A stretch of 5,119 nt of DNA from JBEIUL01 sp044356865. Lineage in GTDB: Bacteria; Planctomycetota; Phycisphaerae; Phycisphaerales; SM1A02. Shown here one piece after another: positions 4,837-5,119 of this stretch; the first letter of the stretch is position 1, and every line of letters begins with the position of its first letter. The translations under genes were made by a program, and so were the position numbers. Under the pieces are notes generated by a model that searched no databases, was not told where the DNA came from, and worked only from the letters and a program-made list of their open reading frames with translations. The DNA lies in contig JBIKVN010000230.1 of the NCBI GenBank assembly GCA_044356865.1, forward strand, positions 1 to 5,119, in the 5' to 3' direction.

Positions 4837-5119
4837 CCGAGCCCGTTGTCGAGTACGCGCTGGGCAACACGCTGCTGGCCGTTCCCCTGGCACTTCTGGC
4901 CTGGATGCTCGGCCGGCGGCGGCGGTATCCGTCGCTCGCGCACGTCGCGTGGGTGCTCGTCATGGTCCGGCTCGTCCTGCCGCCGATCGCGGCGCTGCCG
5001 TGGCTCTCGGTCCGCATTCCCCTGCTTCCGCCGACGGCGTCCGCGACGGACAGCCGGAACGACCGGGAGACGCAGGATGCGCGACCCGAGCCACGGGACG
5101 CTTCGGCGTGCGCGACTCC
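4833..5119 (+). CDS. M56-family (BlaR1/MecR1-like) membrane peptidase, N-terminal part
   Basis: The first 95 residues are present and the gene runs off the right edge. The GTG start shares GTGA with the stop of the repressor gene, and GGGAG six bases upstream is a good ribosome binding site, so the two are translationally coupled. Hydrophobic helices lie at about 8-26 (LGNTLLAVPLALLAWMLG) and 36-56, separated by a short basic loop (GRRRRYP). HVAW (37-40) and VRLVLP (45-50) match the start of M56 proteins, where alternating helices carry the zinc protease between later membrane segments. A polar, Asp-, Arg- and Pro-rich stretch begins after residue 66. The HExxH zinc motif and any external sensor domain would lie beyond the window, so activity and ligand cannot be judged. 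The assignment rests on the two-helix start and the adjacent repressor. Confidence 0.82.
   Translation, partial: MTEPVVEYALGNTLLAVPLALLAWMLGRRRRYPSLAHVAWVLVMVRLVLPPIAALPWLSVRIPLLPPTASATDSRNDRETQDARPEPRDASACAT

Noticed and set aside
4462..5119. Beta-lactam resistance locus
   Set aside because: No beta-lactamase or penicillin-binding protein gene is visible, and BlaI/M56 pairs are widespread regulators of other functions.
1..5119. CRISPR array, tRNA, rRNA or insertion sequence
   Set aside because: I saw no regularly spaced direct repeats, no tRNA-like cloverleaf and no transposase or terminal inverted repeats.

Overview
The window is GC-rich DNA (high G/C at third codon positions) with seven supportable protein genes, the last cut by the right edge. 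A YtrA-type GntR regulator with a membrane partner, a BlaI/M56 (BlaR1-like) pair and two unrelated sulfotransferases would fit a planctomycete such as a member of Phycisphaerae. That is inference from gene content only; no marker gene is present.

Left part (1-2356). About 500 bases with no recognisable gene come first. Next is a sulfotransferase (503-1585, +) whose N-terminus carries a Cys4 zinc-binding module spaced like that of the ClpX unfoldase. It converges with a second sulfotransferase from a different family (1658-2356, -, GTG start), separated by 72 bases holding a short GC hairpin. Both proteins keep the 5'- and 3'-phosphate-binding motifs for PAPS, so both probably transfer sulfate. 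Acceptors are unknown; surface glycans are a reasonable guess.

Middle part (2434-4352). A small exported single-PDZ protein (2434-2817, -) lies upstream of the second sulfotransferase and is divergent from a YtrA-type GntR repressor (3006-3395, +). The repressor is followed after 33 bases by a seven-helix membrane protein (3429-4352, +), probably its cotranscribed target. The repressor starts with GTG, has no Shine-Dalgarno sequence, and lies just downstream of a GTAT-G-ATAC dyad overlapping the likely -10, so its mRNA looks leaderless and autoregulated.

Right part (4353-5119). A BlaI/MecI-family repressor (4462-4836, +) overlaps by GTGA the start of an M56-type sensor peptidase gene (4833 to the edge, +). 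The promoter carries two tandem ACGAC-N5-GTCGT dyads 22 bp apart, good candidates for BlaI operators. This is a complete switch layout: membrane sensor protease, cleavable repressor and its operators.

The two items most worth attention are the ClpX-type zinc module fused to a sulfotransferase and the double operator upstream of blaI.
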